A stretch of DNA of 64,000 bases from Lepturacanthus savala (lineage: Eukaryota > Chordata > Actinopteri > Scombriformes > Trichiuridae), in assembly GCA_030544235.1 (NCBI GenBank), contig CM060466.1, positions 3,255,592-3,319,591 on the forward strand. Reading direction: 5' to 3'. Positions 24,330 to 35,504 of this stretch are shown in pieces (the stretch's first letter is position 1; every line of letters begins with the position of its first letter). Under the pieces are notes generated by a model that saw only the letters and a list, made by a program, of their open reading frames with translations, was not told the DNA's origin and searched no databases. The translations under genes and the position numbers were made by a program.

Positions 24330-24965
24330 AATGCCCTCTAGGATCCATAAGAGTGTGCTACAGTGTCTTCTAGGAGCTCAAACGTTGCTAAAGTGCTGTC
24401 TTGGGGACATAGAGGGTGCTAAATTTCCCTCTTCGAAGCCAAAACATGTGCTAAAGTGCATTCTAGGTGCTAAATTCTATGCTAAAGTGTTTTCTTAAGT
24501 GCGTTCTAAGAGCCAAAATGTGTCCTTACGTGCCCCCTAGGAGCCAAAACGTGCAGTAAAGTGCATGCTAAAATGCCCTTAAGGGGACAAACCGCATGTT
24601 AAAGTGACTAAAGACATGTGACATGTGCTAAAGTGCCCTCTTCGGAGCCAAAATGTCTGCTCAAGTCCATTCTAGGAGCAAAATTGCATGCTAACTTCTC
24701 CTCTTGGGAGCCAAAACTGTCTTCTCAGGTGCCCTCTAGGAGCCAAAATGTGGATTTAAGTGCCCTCTAGGAGCCAAATTGCATGCTAAAGTGCCCTTTA
24801 GGGGCTAAAATATGTGCTAAAGTGCCCTTTAGGGGCTAAAATATGTGCTAAAGTGCCCTTTAGGGGCTAAAATATGTGCTAAAGTGCCCTATATGAGCCT
24901 AAACGCACAGTAAAGTGCCCTCCTGGAAACCAAAACACGTCCTAAAGTGCCCTCTAGGAGTGAAA
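24330..24965 (+). repeat. Degenerate ~31-bp tandem repeat
   Basis: About 20 irregular units of the type 'gtgctaaagtgccctctagg' plus 'agccaaaa'. Near 24785-24885 three consecutive 31-bp units ('ctaaagtgccctttaggggc' plus 'taaaatatgtg') are nearly identical, a recent expansion inside an old array. No frame stays open. Confidence 0.8.
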
Positions 24966-26019
24966 TCACAACAAAAACAGCAGCACAGTCTGTTTCTGTT
25001 GCCAAGGAATGTTTAACGTTTCCATGGCAACCGAAACAGACTGACATGTTGCTGTTTTTGTGCAACTGACTGGATTTGCAGTTTTTGTGGGTTTGTGATT
25101 CTTTGCTTCTGCTTCGTTTCTGTGATTTTTATCCTGCAGCGTTTTTGTTTTTTTACATCTTGTTTTTGTTTTTGCATCATTTCTGTGTTTGCAGCATTTT
25201 CTCCTCTGAAATGACAAAAAAAAACGTGTTTAAAATTTATTCTAGAGTCTTTGCAATATATAAAAAAAGAAGAAAAACACAACATCCACATTTGATATTC
25301 GGTATCCGGCCAATCGTACATATGGACAGGATGGACACACATGATGTACGTGTGTTGCGCTGCCAATTGTTCCTGTTGGATTAATGCTCAAAAAAAGAAA
25401 AGAGAATGTCCTGACTCTGGTTTCTGTACCACTTCCAACACTATATTTAACGTTGTCACGTTAAAGCTGCAGCAACACGTTTCTGTTTAATGTCCTACAG
25501 GATCTCTCATAAATGAAATAAGGAAATAAACCATGTGATGTTATTCTGCCTTCTAAAAGCACCGCTATGAATTAGTCATTACTGGTTTGATCTCTTATGG
25601 ACAAAGAAGTAAAAAAACTCCTAAGACGACGCAAAACGCTGTTAATGAGCCAATTGAAGTTGTCAAAATGTCTAATATAATGCAAAGTGTGATTTCATTC
25701 ATTTATTTCTATTGTGGTGCAGGTTAGATTAGATTAAAGAGAAACAAGTAGTTTCAGGAAAGTCACTGAAATAAGTTTTAGTTGATACGGAATTTATTTC
25801 ATTTATTTATGGATCCACATTAGTCCTCAATGCAGTGAAGACTTTTCTTCCTGGGATCCAAATATATCGATTTATAATACAATAAAATGCAAACTATTAC
25901 GATTAAGAATAACTAAATGTAGACAGAAATGATCTGAGATGTAATGGAATTCAACACTTCAAGCCTTAAAGTCTATGGCTGTCATTTTATACTTAAAAAA
26001 ATATCGAATTATTCTTATG
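24966..26019. other. Intron stretch with a T/A-rich low-complexity patch
   Basis: 25070-25270 is T-rich on the + strand and gives the Lys-rich minus-strand frames of about 100 codons, which show no domain. An inverted pair, 'gtttctgttgccaagg' (24993) and 'ccatggcaaccgaaacaga' (25021), forms a possible hairpin at 24990-25042. Nothing else is recognised. Confidence 0.4.
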
Positions 26020-26345
26020 ACATGATAATAATTTTCCAACAACTTCCTGTCACATGATGTCAACTTCCTGTCCTTTCCTCCTGAGAACATGGAGAAGACA
26101 AACCCTCTTAGAAAAGGGTCATTTTATTTAGATTACTATGATTTTCAACCCTGACTTTTAGAATTTTGTATATGGGATAAAAAAAAAATTGTTTATGGGC
26201 AGATTTGTGCAAAAGGCAACTATAATAGTCATTAAAATGGTGTTTTCTGCAAAGAAAATGGTACAAAATAGTCTTTATAAGTCTCTATAACATGGTAACT
26301 AACATTATTATGCATTAGTTAGACTATATAATCCGTTAATAAAAG
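26020..26345 (-). repeat. Dispersed repeat family X, copy 3 (inverted)
   Basis: Contains the complement of the family phrases ('gattttcaaccctgac', 'gtttatgggcagatttg', 'cattaaaatggtgttttctg') in reverse order relative to 37465-37890. Confidence 0.55.
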
Positions 26346-26589
26346 TGTTTAATTGCTAATTGGATTATAAACATAATTGTTTAATAGTTATTGTGCTTGT
26401 TCCAGAGCCTGAAGGTGCAAAAACTTTATACTTTAACTTTACGAATGCACAGTAAAGTACGATTCTGTTAGATCAGCCTTAACTTTCAGATATATCTGCA
26501 CACGGCAGAATGGTGTGTATCATTTTTTGTGGAATTTTTTGGATGAATATTAAAGGCATCGTTATGATCATTAAAAGTTAAGACCCCTG

Positions 26590-26770
26590 GTGTTGTGTGG
26601 TGGTGTAGGGGCAGAGTTATTGCTGCACTGAGCCTTTATTCTTAAGCAGCAGACTCCGGTTCAAGTCCCGGCTGGAGCATTTCCTCCCTGTGTCTCATCT
26701 CCCATTGCTTCATCTCTGGCTACTGTATAATAAAGGTGTTTATGCCACAAATAAATCTTTAAAAAAAAAC
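26590..26770 (+). mobile_element. tRNA-derived SINE of percomorph type
   Basis: Contains a B-box-like 'ggttcaagtcccggctgg' (about 26659), then 'ctccctgtgtctcatctccc' and the tail 'ataataaaggtgtttatgcc' with a terminal A-run. This order (tRNA-like head, C/T-rich middle, 'aataaaggc' tail) is that of an abundant percomorph SINE as I remember it. The A box is degenerate and this is not a tRNA gene. Confidence 0.7.
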
Positions 26771-28056
26771 AGTAAGAAAAGGAATAAAATCCCATAGACT
26801 TGTGTATCACCGCTCTATCCTGCAGCAGCACTTTAGTTCCTCCTCATGTTGCTTCCCAACGCTTTCACTACACTTCAATTCAACCAAAGCATCGTAAATG
26901 TCTCAAAAACCAGGCGCTAAGACGTTAGCCGGTTTAGCTGCTGCTTTATTCCTCATGCTAACACGGGTTAGCGTTCACAGACCCTCAGGAAATCCCAGCG
27001 CTATCATCTAACAGAAGAGAATCTGGACCTGAACTCGTTTATTTATAAAGACGTAAAACAGTCATGTTGTTGCACTATACAGGAAAAAGTATGAACTAAT
27101 CATAAGTCTGGTTTTATTTGTCCTATCAACACAATTTCAAACTTTCAAAATAAATCACAGCCTTTTTCTTAATAACTTTATTTGCATGTCTCCTTATCCT
27201 TATATCCATGTCTCACCCATTGAACAATCTGTCTGTTAGGACTATACTATTATAATATATAGTATTTCTTATTATATTATAAGACACTTATATTAATGTT
27301 CTTATAACTTAATTTAACAATGTATATAATGCAGTTATTAACATTTATATAGTCTATATAATGGCTTTATTACATATTAACTGGTGCTTATTATGCAGTT
27401 TTTCCAAAAAACTCATGTTAATTGTCTTTTTCTACTTTTATCTTTACTGCAGACTAGATAAATAATAAGCAGATAATCTCCTCATGTCACTGCTCAGTGT
27501 TTTCTGAGCTGTGTAACTAATGAATGTTGATGAGAAGGTGTATTAGGAGCCTCACAGGGACCCTCCTACTGCCGTTAATGAAGCCGTGAAGATAAGCATC
27601 AAAATAGGTGATTAATAATTCATGCAGCTGCTGGGAGAACTAACATTTTACCTCTGATGTGTCGTTACTTTTGCTTCAACAAGTTTCCGAAATAGTTTAA
27701 GGAAAGAAAAAATGAGAAAATTGTAAATTTAAATTGTACGTCTCCAACTACTTCTGTATCTGAGCTGTGTAACGTACAAATTTCCCAGATGTGGGATCAA
27801 TAAAGTTTATAATCGAATCTAATTTATAGAAAGAAAACTGTGCAATAGGCCTGGGATTGAAGTAGTTAAAGTCCTAATTATAATATAAAACGTGTCTACT
27901 GTATACACCTAGAGGAGCTTTAAATACCATCACGTTGTTTGTGTCAAATGTGCAAAACGTGCTGCAGAAATGACAAAAAGAGTGTTTCTGTGTCCCTGTA
28001 GCTGTGTTAAACGTGGTGCTGAAGCTTTAATTGGGAGGTGAAATGCTGCCAGGGCC

Positions 28057-28059
<3 letters not shown>
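26771..28059. other. Intron stretch, mostly unassigned
   Basis: AT-rich sequence. 'atgtgggatcaataaagttta' at about 27788 is the tail phrase of a common fish retroposon. The phrase around 27240-27420 (repeats of 'tataatatat' and 'ttattaaca') resembles family X neighbourhoods. No exon or RNA gene seen. Confidence 0.35.
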
Positions 28060-28103
<44 letters not shown>

Positions 28104-28332
28104 AGGAGTTGTAGTGGTGTAACGTCGCCTCCCTCCTCCTCCTCCTCCTCCTCCCTCACCTCCTTCTCTGTGGCCGCCCTGCGGGGTTGTAGTGATGGTG
28201 TTTTATTATATCACAGCGTAGTAGCCTGCGTTGAATGGTGATTTCCTGCTGACGCGGCGCTCTGCGAGCTGCAGCACGTCCATGCAGCAGTTCTGTCGGG
28301 GCCCGTTAAAAAGCCGAGGAAAAAAGGACTGA

Positions 28333-28390
<58 letters not shown>

Positions 28391-28509
28391 AGATGTTGAT
28401 GTGGACACAGGCAGAGGGAATGAGTCGCCTGTTTTAGATTACCCAACATTATGCGTTGTGCTTTACACCATGAGGGCGAAGTAATCTCAAGAGCCAGGAT
28501 GTGAGGGAC

Positions 28510-28546
<37 letters not shown>
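28060..28546. repeat. TG and CA microsatellite cluster with (TCC)n
   Basis: TG at 28060-28102, (TCC)n at about 28132-28156, TG at 28336-28388 and CA at 28512-28546. Open frames across them are repeat artefacts. Confidence 0.9.
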
Positions 28547-28551
<5 letters not shown>

Positions 28552-28673
28552 GTTTTATTACCTGTTCAGCACATAAACTTTAAAAAAAAGACCATATTTA
28601 GTTTACAATCTGATACCAAAAATAAAATCAGGCTCCATTTATTGGGCAGCAGGAAAGAAGAGAACAGGATTAA

Positions 28674-29299
28674 CCCTCTATTATACCTGGTTTTATTACC
28701 TCAAATGACCCAATAATATTAAATATATAAGAAAAATTGTGTCCCAAGATAGTTTTAGCTATATAAGTCAATGAGACTTTTCCATATTTGCATATTGTTG
28801 CCATAGTATATTAGGAAAAAGCAAATAAATGTTGTTGTTACGCGTTTTACTCTTATTTTAGAGAGAGAGAGATCAGTTTTAACACTGAAAAGCTGTAAAC
28901 TATAGATCTATAAATAGGTGAAAATGTCATGTTTTTGGTGCAATATTAAGTAGAATTATTTTATTCCACTGGCTGATAATTTAGATTATTTCAAGATTTG
29001 TTTTTTTTTCTGATTTGGGTCAGTTTGGTCTTGTTTTAAGAAAACAAGACAGACATTTTCTTAAAAAAAAGGTTAAATGTGTATATTATTATTATTTTTT
29101 TAAATATTTATTCATCTAATGTTTGTGTAAAACTCAAATATAAGACAGTGATGCTCAAATATGTCAAATATCCATGAGCAAACAGGATATCCTGGTCATG
29201 TGACCTATATGTAAGTGTATGTCCTTCAAAATAAAAGCCTCCTTTTCCTATCTGTAAAACTCTAGATTTAAAGATAAATTGTTTCCATGTAATAGAGGG
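28674..29299. mobile_element. TTAA-flanked piggyBac-like MITE, second family
   Basis: TTAA occurs at 28670-28673 and 29300-29303. The terminal repeats just inside are CCCTCTATTATACC and, complemented from the right, CCCTCTATTACATGG. The 626-bp interior is AT-rich with no transposase. CCC ends plus TTAA duplications are the piggyBac signature. The sequence differs from the 20.9-kb family. Confidence 0.8.
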
Positions 29300-29459
29300 T
29301 TAATCCATCAATGCTGCTGTTTTAACAGAATGAGAACAGGTCTCAATGAGGAGAGATACGCTGCTGCGTTGTCTTGACAACGGCCATTTTACCCAGGAAG
29401 GATTAACAGATGTTTGCAGTGAGATTACAGCGTCTCTTTAATTGCTGTTTTACGGTAAC

Positions 29460-30110
29460 GACAGCAAACACACACACACACACACACATTTGGCATGAGC
29501 GGCCAGTGAAGTGATTAAGTCATGCGTGTGGATCACATGGTAACATGACAGCGTGTGTCTCTCAGCACACACACACACACACACACACACTGCATGATGA
29601 CAGGAAGTGCTTACTCATCACTATGAAGCAGCCCGGTGTTAAGGTGTTACTGAGACAAATACACACACACACGTGTTTTTGATTCAAGCTGCATCACTCA
29701 GGGATGTTTAGCCCTGTTGTGACATGTGTGTTAATGAGTTGTTGAAGTGTGTGTGTGTGTGTGAGACTGTGTGTGTGTGTGAGACTGTGTGTGTGTGTGA
29801 GACTGTGTGAGACTGTGTGAGACTGTGTGAGAGTTATTAGATAGATTTCATTAATCCTAAACTGGGATTTGTGTCTTCACTGCCCTTTTTCAGGTGTGTG
29901 TGTGTGTGTGTGTGTGCGTGCATGCGTGTGCGCGTATATGTGTGTGTGTGTGCGCGTGTGTGTGCTTTGATAGATGCACTTTATTAATCCCAAAATGGGA
30001 AGTTACACTGTGTGCATGTGCATGACTAGATAGATATACTTTATTAAAAATGGGAAATTAGTGTGTGTGCGCGTGCGTGCGTGCGTGTGTGTGTGTGTGT
30101 TGGAGACGTC
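29460..30110. repeat. TG/CA-rich stretch with retroposon tails
   Basis: CA runs at 29468-29488, 29564-29591 and 29660-29672. TG runs lie at 29747-29830 with 'agactgtgtg' repeats, 29894-29964 and 30061-30100. Between them 'gatagatttcattaatccta', 'gatagatgcactttattaat' and 'gatagatatactttattaaa' are three copies of a common fish retroposon tail, apparently duplicated together with the microsatellite. Confidence 0.75.
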
Positions 30111-30263
30111 TCCGTCAAATCAGCTGATGATGTTCGAAAACAAGAATCTGGTCAAAAGAGAAAAAAGTGAGAAAACAGGTGTTTGAAGCTCGGATCAGAT
30201 GAGATTTAGGTTTGATTCTTTCCCCTTTGCCCTTTCTTATTTCCATAGCACACACACCTACGT

Positions 30264-30269
30264 CTCACA

Positions 30270-30300
<31 letters not shown>
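30264..30300. repeat. (CA)n microsatellite
   Basis: CA run of about 35 bases, 130 bases upstream of the (GT)76 tract, giving a potential inverted pairing. Confidence 0.9.
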
Positions 30301-30306
<6 letters not shown>

Positions 30307-30425
30307 ATTCCCAGGCTCTTCCTGGAGACAGAGGTATCCCTGTACTGGTCGTCCCCCGGCCTCCTCCTGTTTGTCTGCTCAGCAAGTTGAAGTCAAAAAG
30401 GATGCTATTAATACATTAGATGTGG

Positions 30426-30581
<156 letters not shown>

Positions 30582-30799
30582 CTGTATTCCTCCATATGCT
30601 CATTCCCACCCACACACTGTGGGACAGTCACATGAGGAGTTGAGGATTAACTGGTGTCCCACCTGAACACGGCTCTGCTTTAATGCTGCATTAACTACAC
30701 ACACTTATATGTTCATTTTTGTGGTATATTTATTAAAAATAGCTGTTTTTATGGTCCAAAAACCTGTAGCATCAATACACACTAACTCAGCAGCTATTG

Positions 30800-31270
30800 G
30801 CAATTAATGCTAACATTTAAAAGCTAAATTTGACTATCAGGAATTAACACAACGTCTTTGTGACTCGTCGTAGTTACATTTTGAAGAGTTGCATCTTTTA
30901 TTCCAGATATCTAATTATAACGAGTGGAATCAACATATAGACATATCTGTAATTCAGTCACATCCTTCAAATCCTCACACATCATAAATGATAATTACAG
31001 ATGTCTGTAATTATCTCTATTTGCTTCTCTATTCTCTAAAAGTTTCATTTTTTCCAGTCAAAACTGAAATTCAAGATATTCTGATTCGTTGAGAAGAAAG
31101 TTACAGATATATCTCATTTCTACAATAAAGATTCAGTTTAAAATATCCGATATAACTTAATAATAGAAATCTACAACTTAATTTTGTCTATTAAATGTTC
31201 TTTTTGACTGGAGGTAAATTGAATCACAGATATCTGTAACATATATCCACACAATATTAAAACAGCTCCT
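30800..31270. repeat. Dispersed repeat with 'gatatctgtaat' motifs, copy 1
   Basis: Shares 'aaaagctaaatttgact', 'ggaattaac', 'atatctgtaattcag' and 'caaatcctcacacatc' in order with 48120-48710. 'cagatatctgtaa' recurs inside it in both orientations, so there is internal inverted symmetry. Class unknown. Confidence 0.5.
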
Positions 31271-31361
31271 CATTAGCAGCAAAATGAGTGTGTGTACTTC
31301 TAATCACAGTTTGTGGGTTAGCAGGAACACAGGAGACCTAAATATTTACTTATGAGCTCAT

Positions 31362-31411
31362 ACACACACACACACACACACAGACACACACACACACACA
31401 CACACACACAC
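31362..31411. repeat. (CA)n microsatellite
   Basis: Two CA runs separated by one GACA interruption. The following 220 bases up to exon E are GC-rich and contain a C/T-rich tract ('cccctcctcttcctccgcct') that serves as a long polypyrimidine region. Confidence 0.9.
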
Positions 31412-31632
31412 ATTCAGGTATTGTCCTAATCCTGGATGTGGGTCAGCAGCCAAGTGAAATGTCAGCCAGGAGGACACACCCTGTCCCTCAGTAAACAATC
31501 CTACCTGCAGCCGGGGGGTTGGCAGCGCTGCTTCTCGGCGCCATCTGTTTAGCTCCGCCCCCTCCTCTTCCTCCGCCTCCTCCTCTGAGTCCGGAAGCAG
31601 CGCAGCTGACCTCTGACCTCTCTCCTCCTCAG

Positions 31633-31716
31633 GTCCTCCTGAGTCAGGTGCATCGGCTGAGGGCCCTGGACCTGCTGGGACGGTTCCTGGACCTGGGCCC
31701 CTGGGCCGTGAGTCTG
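31633..31716 (+). CDS. rptor: Raptor exon E
   Basis: 28 codons, VLLSQVHRLRALDLLGRFL then DLGPWAVSL, about human 439-466 in the solenoid. The acceptor CTCCTCCTCAG sits at the end of a long C/T tract and the donor is CTG/GTGGGT. It is phase 0 on both sides and is the most GC-rich exon of the set together with I and J. Confidence 0.95.
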
Positions 31717-32016
31717 GTGGGTAACGCCTATTATTATTATTATTCTCTTTATTTAAATTTTTATTTTATATAACACTGTCATTAATATTAATAAATGATT
31801 ATGACAGTTGTTAAGAGTCATTGGGTAAATTATGTCACTTTTGGTGCAACATAAAATATAAAAAAATATAGAACAGAATAAAATATTTAAAGAAAACAGC
31901 ATAAAAAATATGTAGAAGACAATATGAAAAATCAGTCAGTGTTTATTTTAAAATATTTTGCATTTTATGTTTAATTATCTACTTTTAATACATAAATGTA
32001 GTGGTAGGTGATATAG

Positions 32017-32050
<34 letters not shown>

Positions 32051-33429
32051 TATTATATAAAATATTTCATGTCAGATGTAAAGTTGATGTTGTTTGACAT
32101 GAGAAATTGATATAAATTAATAAATATATGAAAACCATTAAAATAAAAGTATATGTCCCAGTATATGTCTTTATATTGATCAGTATTGATTATTATTATT
32201 GATTTTCTTTTTCTGCTTAATATGTAAATGTAGATGTGGGTGATAGGGTTAGATTATATATTGATATAAAATATTTGATATCAGTGGATAATGATGCAAA
32301 GTTGTGACATTGTCAAATAAAAAATAACTATTAATTTTATATCTTGACATTAAACTTCATTTAATCTGTCACAGTTTTAACCATTTATTTATTATTATTA
32401 ATTATTTTATCTTATTTCAATTTGTTGTTATTTGACGTTAGGAAAACAAGACTAATTTCTGAAAAAAAACAATTAAATTGACAAAAATCAATATGTCATA
32501 TTGGACGTTTTTAACCATTTTTATTAAACTAATCAATTAATCAATAATGGGGACAATAATATTTGGGGACATTTTATGCTTAATGACCTAGTTTTAATAT
32601 GTAAATGTAGAGGTGTGTGATGCATCTAGAACATATATTAATATAAAATATTTCATATCAATCGCTAACAATGATTATTGATCACTTTTAATGATCTAGG
32701 ACCAGGATAAAAGGCAGAATGTGACCACTTTTTATTAAACTTGATTTGTGGTTTGTCTGTTTAATGGTTTGATTCAATGATTGATTCATTATTAAGGGAA
32801 ATAGTTTCTATATATATATATATTGTTTTATTTCTCTGGCTTCGTTCTAGCTTCACTGCTTTTCTCCTGAAAAATAGTTTTTGGACTTACAAGGTTTTTT
32901 ACCCGCCAGCGACGCATCTTTAATTTTTAATATCTTTTTAATTAGTTTTCCTGCAGAGAACAGAAAAACCTATCATATAAAAGTTTACAGGAAATACACA
33001 GATTCTTATTACAAATACAAGTCACAGATTAACGTCTTCTTTCTCTTAATGGGGTCGTTATCTGTGGCGTTTTGCATGATTTTGATAATTGATAAAGGTG
33101 TAATTAGTCCCTTCAGGTGGGACTAATTCCACCTGTATCATCCGTGATACACCTACAAACATAATTATGGTCTTACAGGCGAGTCAGAAGTCACACCAGT
33201 GACTGACTGTAAAGATTTTACTAAATGATCTATTATCATGTTATCATGTGCCTCGTCATTCATAATAGTGTCTGAATAATTATAACTAATAATTAATTAA
33301 GTATTTTTAATATAATTTTAATATGCCAATGTAGAAATGACTTTAGTGTCTAATTATTAAAAATACTGCAGAAAAACATGGAAAATCATCACAAAGTCTA
33401 GAGACTCACACAGCTGATAACCACTAGTT
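31717..33429. other. AT-rich intron stretch
   Basis: Long AT-rich sequence with a (TA)n run at about 32022-32048 and a shorter one at 32810-32822. The phrases 'taatatgtaaatgtag(a/t)ggtg(g/t)gtgat' and 'tataaaatattt(c/g)at' occur three times (about 31990, 32218, 32597). This indicates a decayed tandem of several hundred bases. No exon or recognisable transposon. Confidence 0.5.
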
Positions 33430-33893
33430 ATTATTTATTTATTTGTAAATTGTATTTATTTATTATTTTATGTATTATTTTATTTATTATTTATGTATTT
33501 ATTTATTATTTTATTTATTTATTCTTTCATGTATTTTATTTATTTATGTATTTATTTATTATATATTGTATTTATTTATTATTTTATGTATTATTTTATT
33601 TATTATTATTTATGTATTATTTTATTCATTTATTTATTTATTTATTATTGTATTTATTTATTCTTTTATGTATTTTATTTATTTATTATTTTATTTATTT
33701 ATTCTTTTATGTGTTTTATTTATTTTTTATTTATTATTATGTATTTATTTATTATATATTTATTATTGTATTTATTTATTTTATGTATTATTTTATTTAT
33801 TATTTATGTATTATTTTATTCATTTATTTATATATTATTGTATTTATTTATTATTTATGTATTTATTATTTTATTTATTTTAAGGATTTTCAA
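33430..33893. repeat. (TTTA)n-type low-complexity tract
   Basis: About 460 bases made of TTTA, TTAT and TATG words with almost no G or C. It produces Tyr/Ile/Phe/Leu-rich open frames of up to 148 codons in all three + frames, a sure sign of composition rather than coding. Confidence 0.9.
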
Positions 33894-33899
33894 TGATTG

Positions 33900-34365
33900 T
33901 ATCAGATCAAATAAAATTTATTTATAGAGCACATTTAAAAACAACAGTTGATCAAAGTACTTTACATATATAAACCAAAAATGTTAAACATAATGGAGAC
34001 AGCCAAATATTTATAGTGATAAAATCCAAAAAACGCCTAAAAACACCAGTAAGTGAAGTGTCATGGTCGTCCAAAGGCTTTTCTCTAATCAATCATAAAT
34101 TATAATCTATGTTTTTATGTTGCTCTGATGAATATTAAACAAACTGCAGTGAAAGAACAGCAAAGTAATGAGGGGAAATGGAATTTCGGAGTTAACGAGG
34201 TGCACTTGAACGCACCTTGAAGTCCCACAAAGACGATGTGAGCAGCTTGTCCAATGAATTCTAAGCATTTTATTCGTTTCTCTCAATAAACGTAAGTGTG
34301 TGCAGGTTCTCGAGCGACCACAGGAAACGAGGAGCCGGTCCAGACTGAGTTTAACACACCTGATG
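33900..34365. mobile_element. Retroposon tail and hAT-like fragment
   Basis: 33903-33970 ('aaatttatttatagagcaca' and 'caaagtactttacat') is a familiar fish retroposon tail. 34280-34365 ('ctctcaataaacgtaagtgt', 'gcgaccacaggaaacgagg', 'gtttaacacacctgatg') aligns with the right third of the hAT-like element at 4780-4898. Only fragments are present. Confidence 0.45.
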
Positions 34366-34610
34366 TTCAATGAGACTGGTTTTAATAGACGTCGTGCGGT
34401 TGATTTAATTCGACAGCAGCTGCTTTTTACTGTCACTCGCCGTCCTGTTTAGTAACAGGTTTGTTCTGGACGTGATTTCATCTGATCAGTCAGACTCTGG
34501 TTTTCAATAAGTCTCCCAGCCGCTGCTCAGCTGAATTCTATCTGCTGTTTTTCTGTTAAGTTAAAGCCTGTCACATAACAGCAATATCTTCTGCTCTGTA
34601 AACACCAGCT

Positions 34611-34645
34611 GTGTGTGTGTGTTTTGGTGTGTGTGTGTGTGTTTT

Positions 34646-34676
<31 letters not shown>
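34611..34676. repeat. (GT)n with TTTTGG interruptions, abutting exon F
   Basis: GT run interrupted by TTTTGG at 34622-34627 and 34642-34647. It ends six bases before exon F, with only TTTCC between the run and the acceptor AG. It is complementary to the CA tract at 34868-34909, which has a matching CCAAAA interruption. Confidence 0.95.
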
Positions 34677-34678
<2 letters not shown>

Positions 34679-34682
34679 CCAG

Positions 34683-34793
34683 GCCCTGTCTGTAGGGATC
34701 TTCCCGTACGTGTTGAAGCTGCTCCAGAGCTCAGCCAGAGAGCTGCGGCCGCTGCTGGTTTTTATTTGGGCTAAAATCCTCGCTGTGGACAGT
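34683..34793 (+). CDS. rptor: Raptor exon F
   Basis: 37 codons, ALSVGIFPYVLKLLQSSAR then ELRPLLVFIWAKILAVDS, about human 467-503, helical repeats of the solenoid. Phase 0 on both sides (111 nt). The acceptor is unusually poor: a GT run then TTTCCAG. The donor AGT/GTAAGT is strong, but a hAT-like element begins seven bases into the intron. Inverted GT/CA tracts enclose the exon. Coding sequence itself is intact and well conserved. Confidence 0.95.
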
Positions 34794-34799
34794 GTAAGT

Positions 34800-35496
34800 C
34801 AATGGTCGTCAAATTATTTCACGTCAAGAACCTTTAAACTCCCTAAAAACTAGAAAAACACACTGGAAACACACACATACACACACCAAAACACACACAC
34901 ACACACACATGTTTTATTTATACCAAAATAAATAAATGACTCATCAATGAATATGCATTTTTATTAATATTTATTTAATTTTCCAATTAATTATTTAATA
35001 TGGTGTATTTTATCTTTGTGACATAAATGCCCAATTTATTTGATGTATTTATTTAATTTATTTAAATTATTTATTCCCCCCCTATTTATTTCCTTGTGTG
35101 TCTATATCTGCATTTCTTTTTTTCATTTCCACCTCAATATATATTTTATTTATTATTATTATATTTATTTACAATTTATTTTTTTATTTCTTAATTTAAA
35201 TGGATTTATATTTATTTCTACATTTTTTTTTTCATTTCTACCTCGATGTATAAAATGGAAAATAAAATCAGAAATTAAATAAATTAACGTGGAAAGGGAA
35301 AATAACACAAAAATATGAAAAATAAATGTTAATTGAAAATTAAATATTATTATTATTTAATTCTGGCAGTCATCCATAGAAATGCTCCTACATTACATTT
35401 ATTAGGAAATTAAATGATTTTTCTTTTTTCTGAGGACCCTGTGGCACCATTTCAAGGACCCCGAGTGGTCCCCAGACCCCATATTGAGAACCACTG
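34800..35496 (-). mobile_element. hAT-like element inserted at the exon F donor
   Basis: The left end is CAATGGTCGTCAAATTATTT and the complement of the right end is CAGTGGTTCTCAATATGG. These are the CAGTGGTTCTCAA terminal repeats of hAT (Charlie-type) elements, followed on both sides by 'tcaaggacc'-like sequence. Eight-base flanks are GTGTAAGT (34792-34799) and GTGTTAGA (35497-35504), six of eight identical, a decayed hAT target duplication. The left flank is the exon F 5' splice site itself. The 697-bp interior is AT-rich with a CA tract at 34868-34909 and has no transposase. Confidence 0.75.
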
Positions 35497-35504
35497 GTGT
35501 TAGA

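Noticed and set aside
26655..26680. Possible tRNA gene
   Set aside because: Only a B-box-like stretch is present, with no foldable cloverleaf or A box at the right distance, and a retroposon tail follows. Called as a SINE.
33450..33927. Three overlapping open frames of 137-148 codons
   Set aside because: All three + frames are open over TTTA/TTAT low-complexity sequence, giving Tyr/Ile/Phe/Leu strings.
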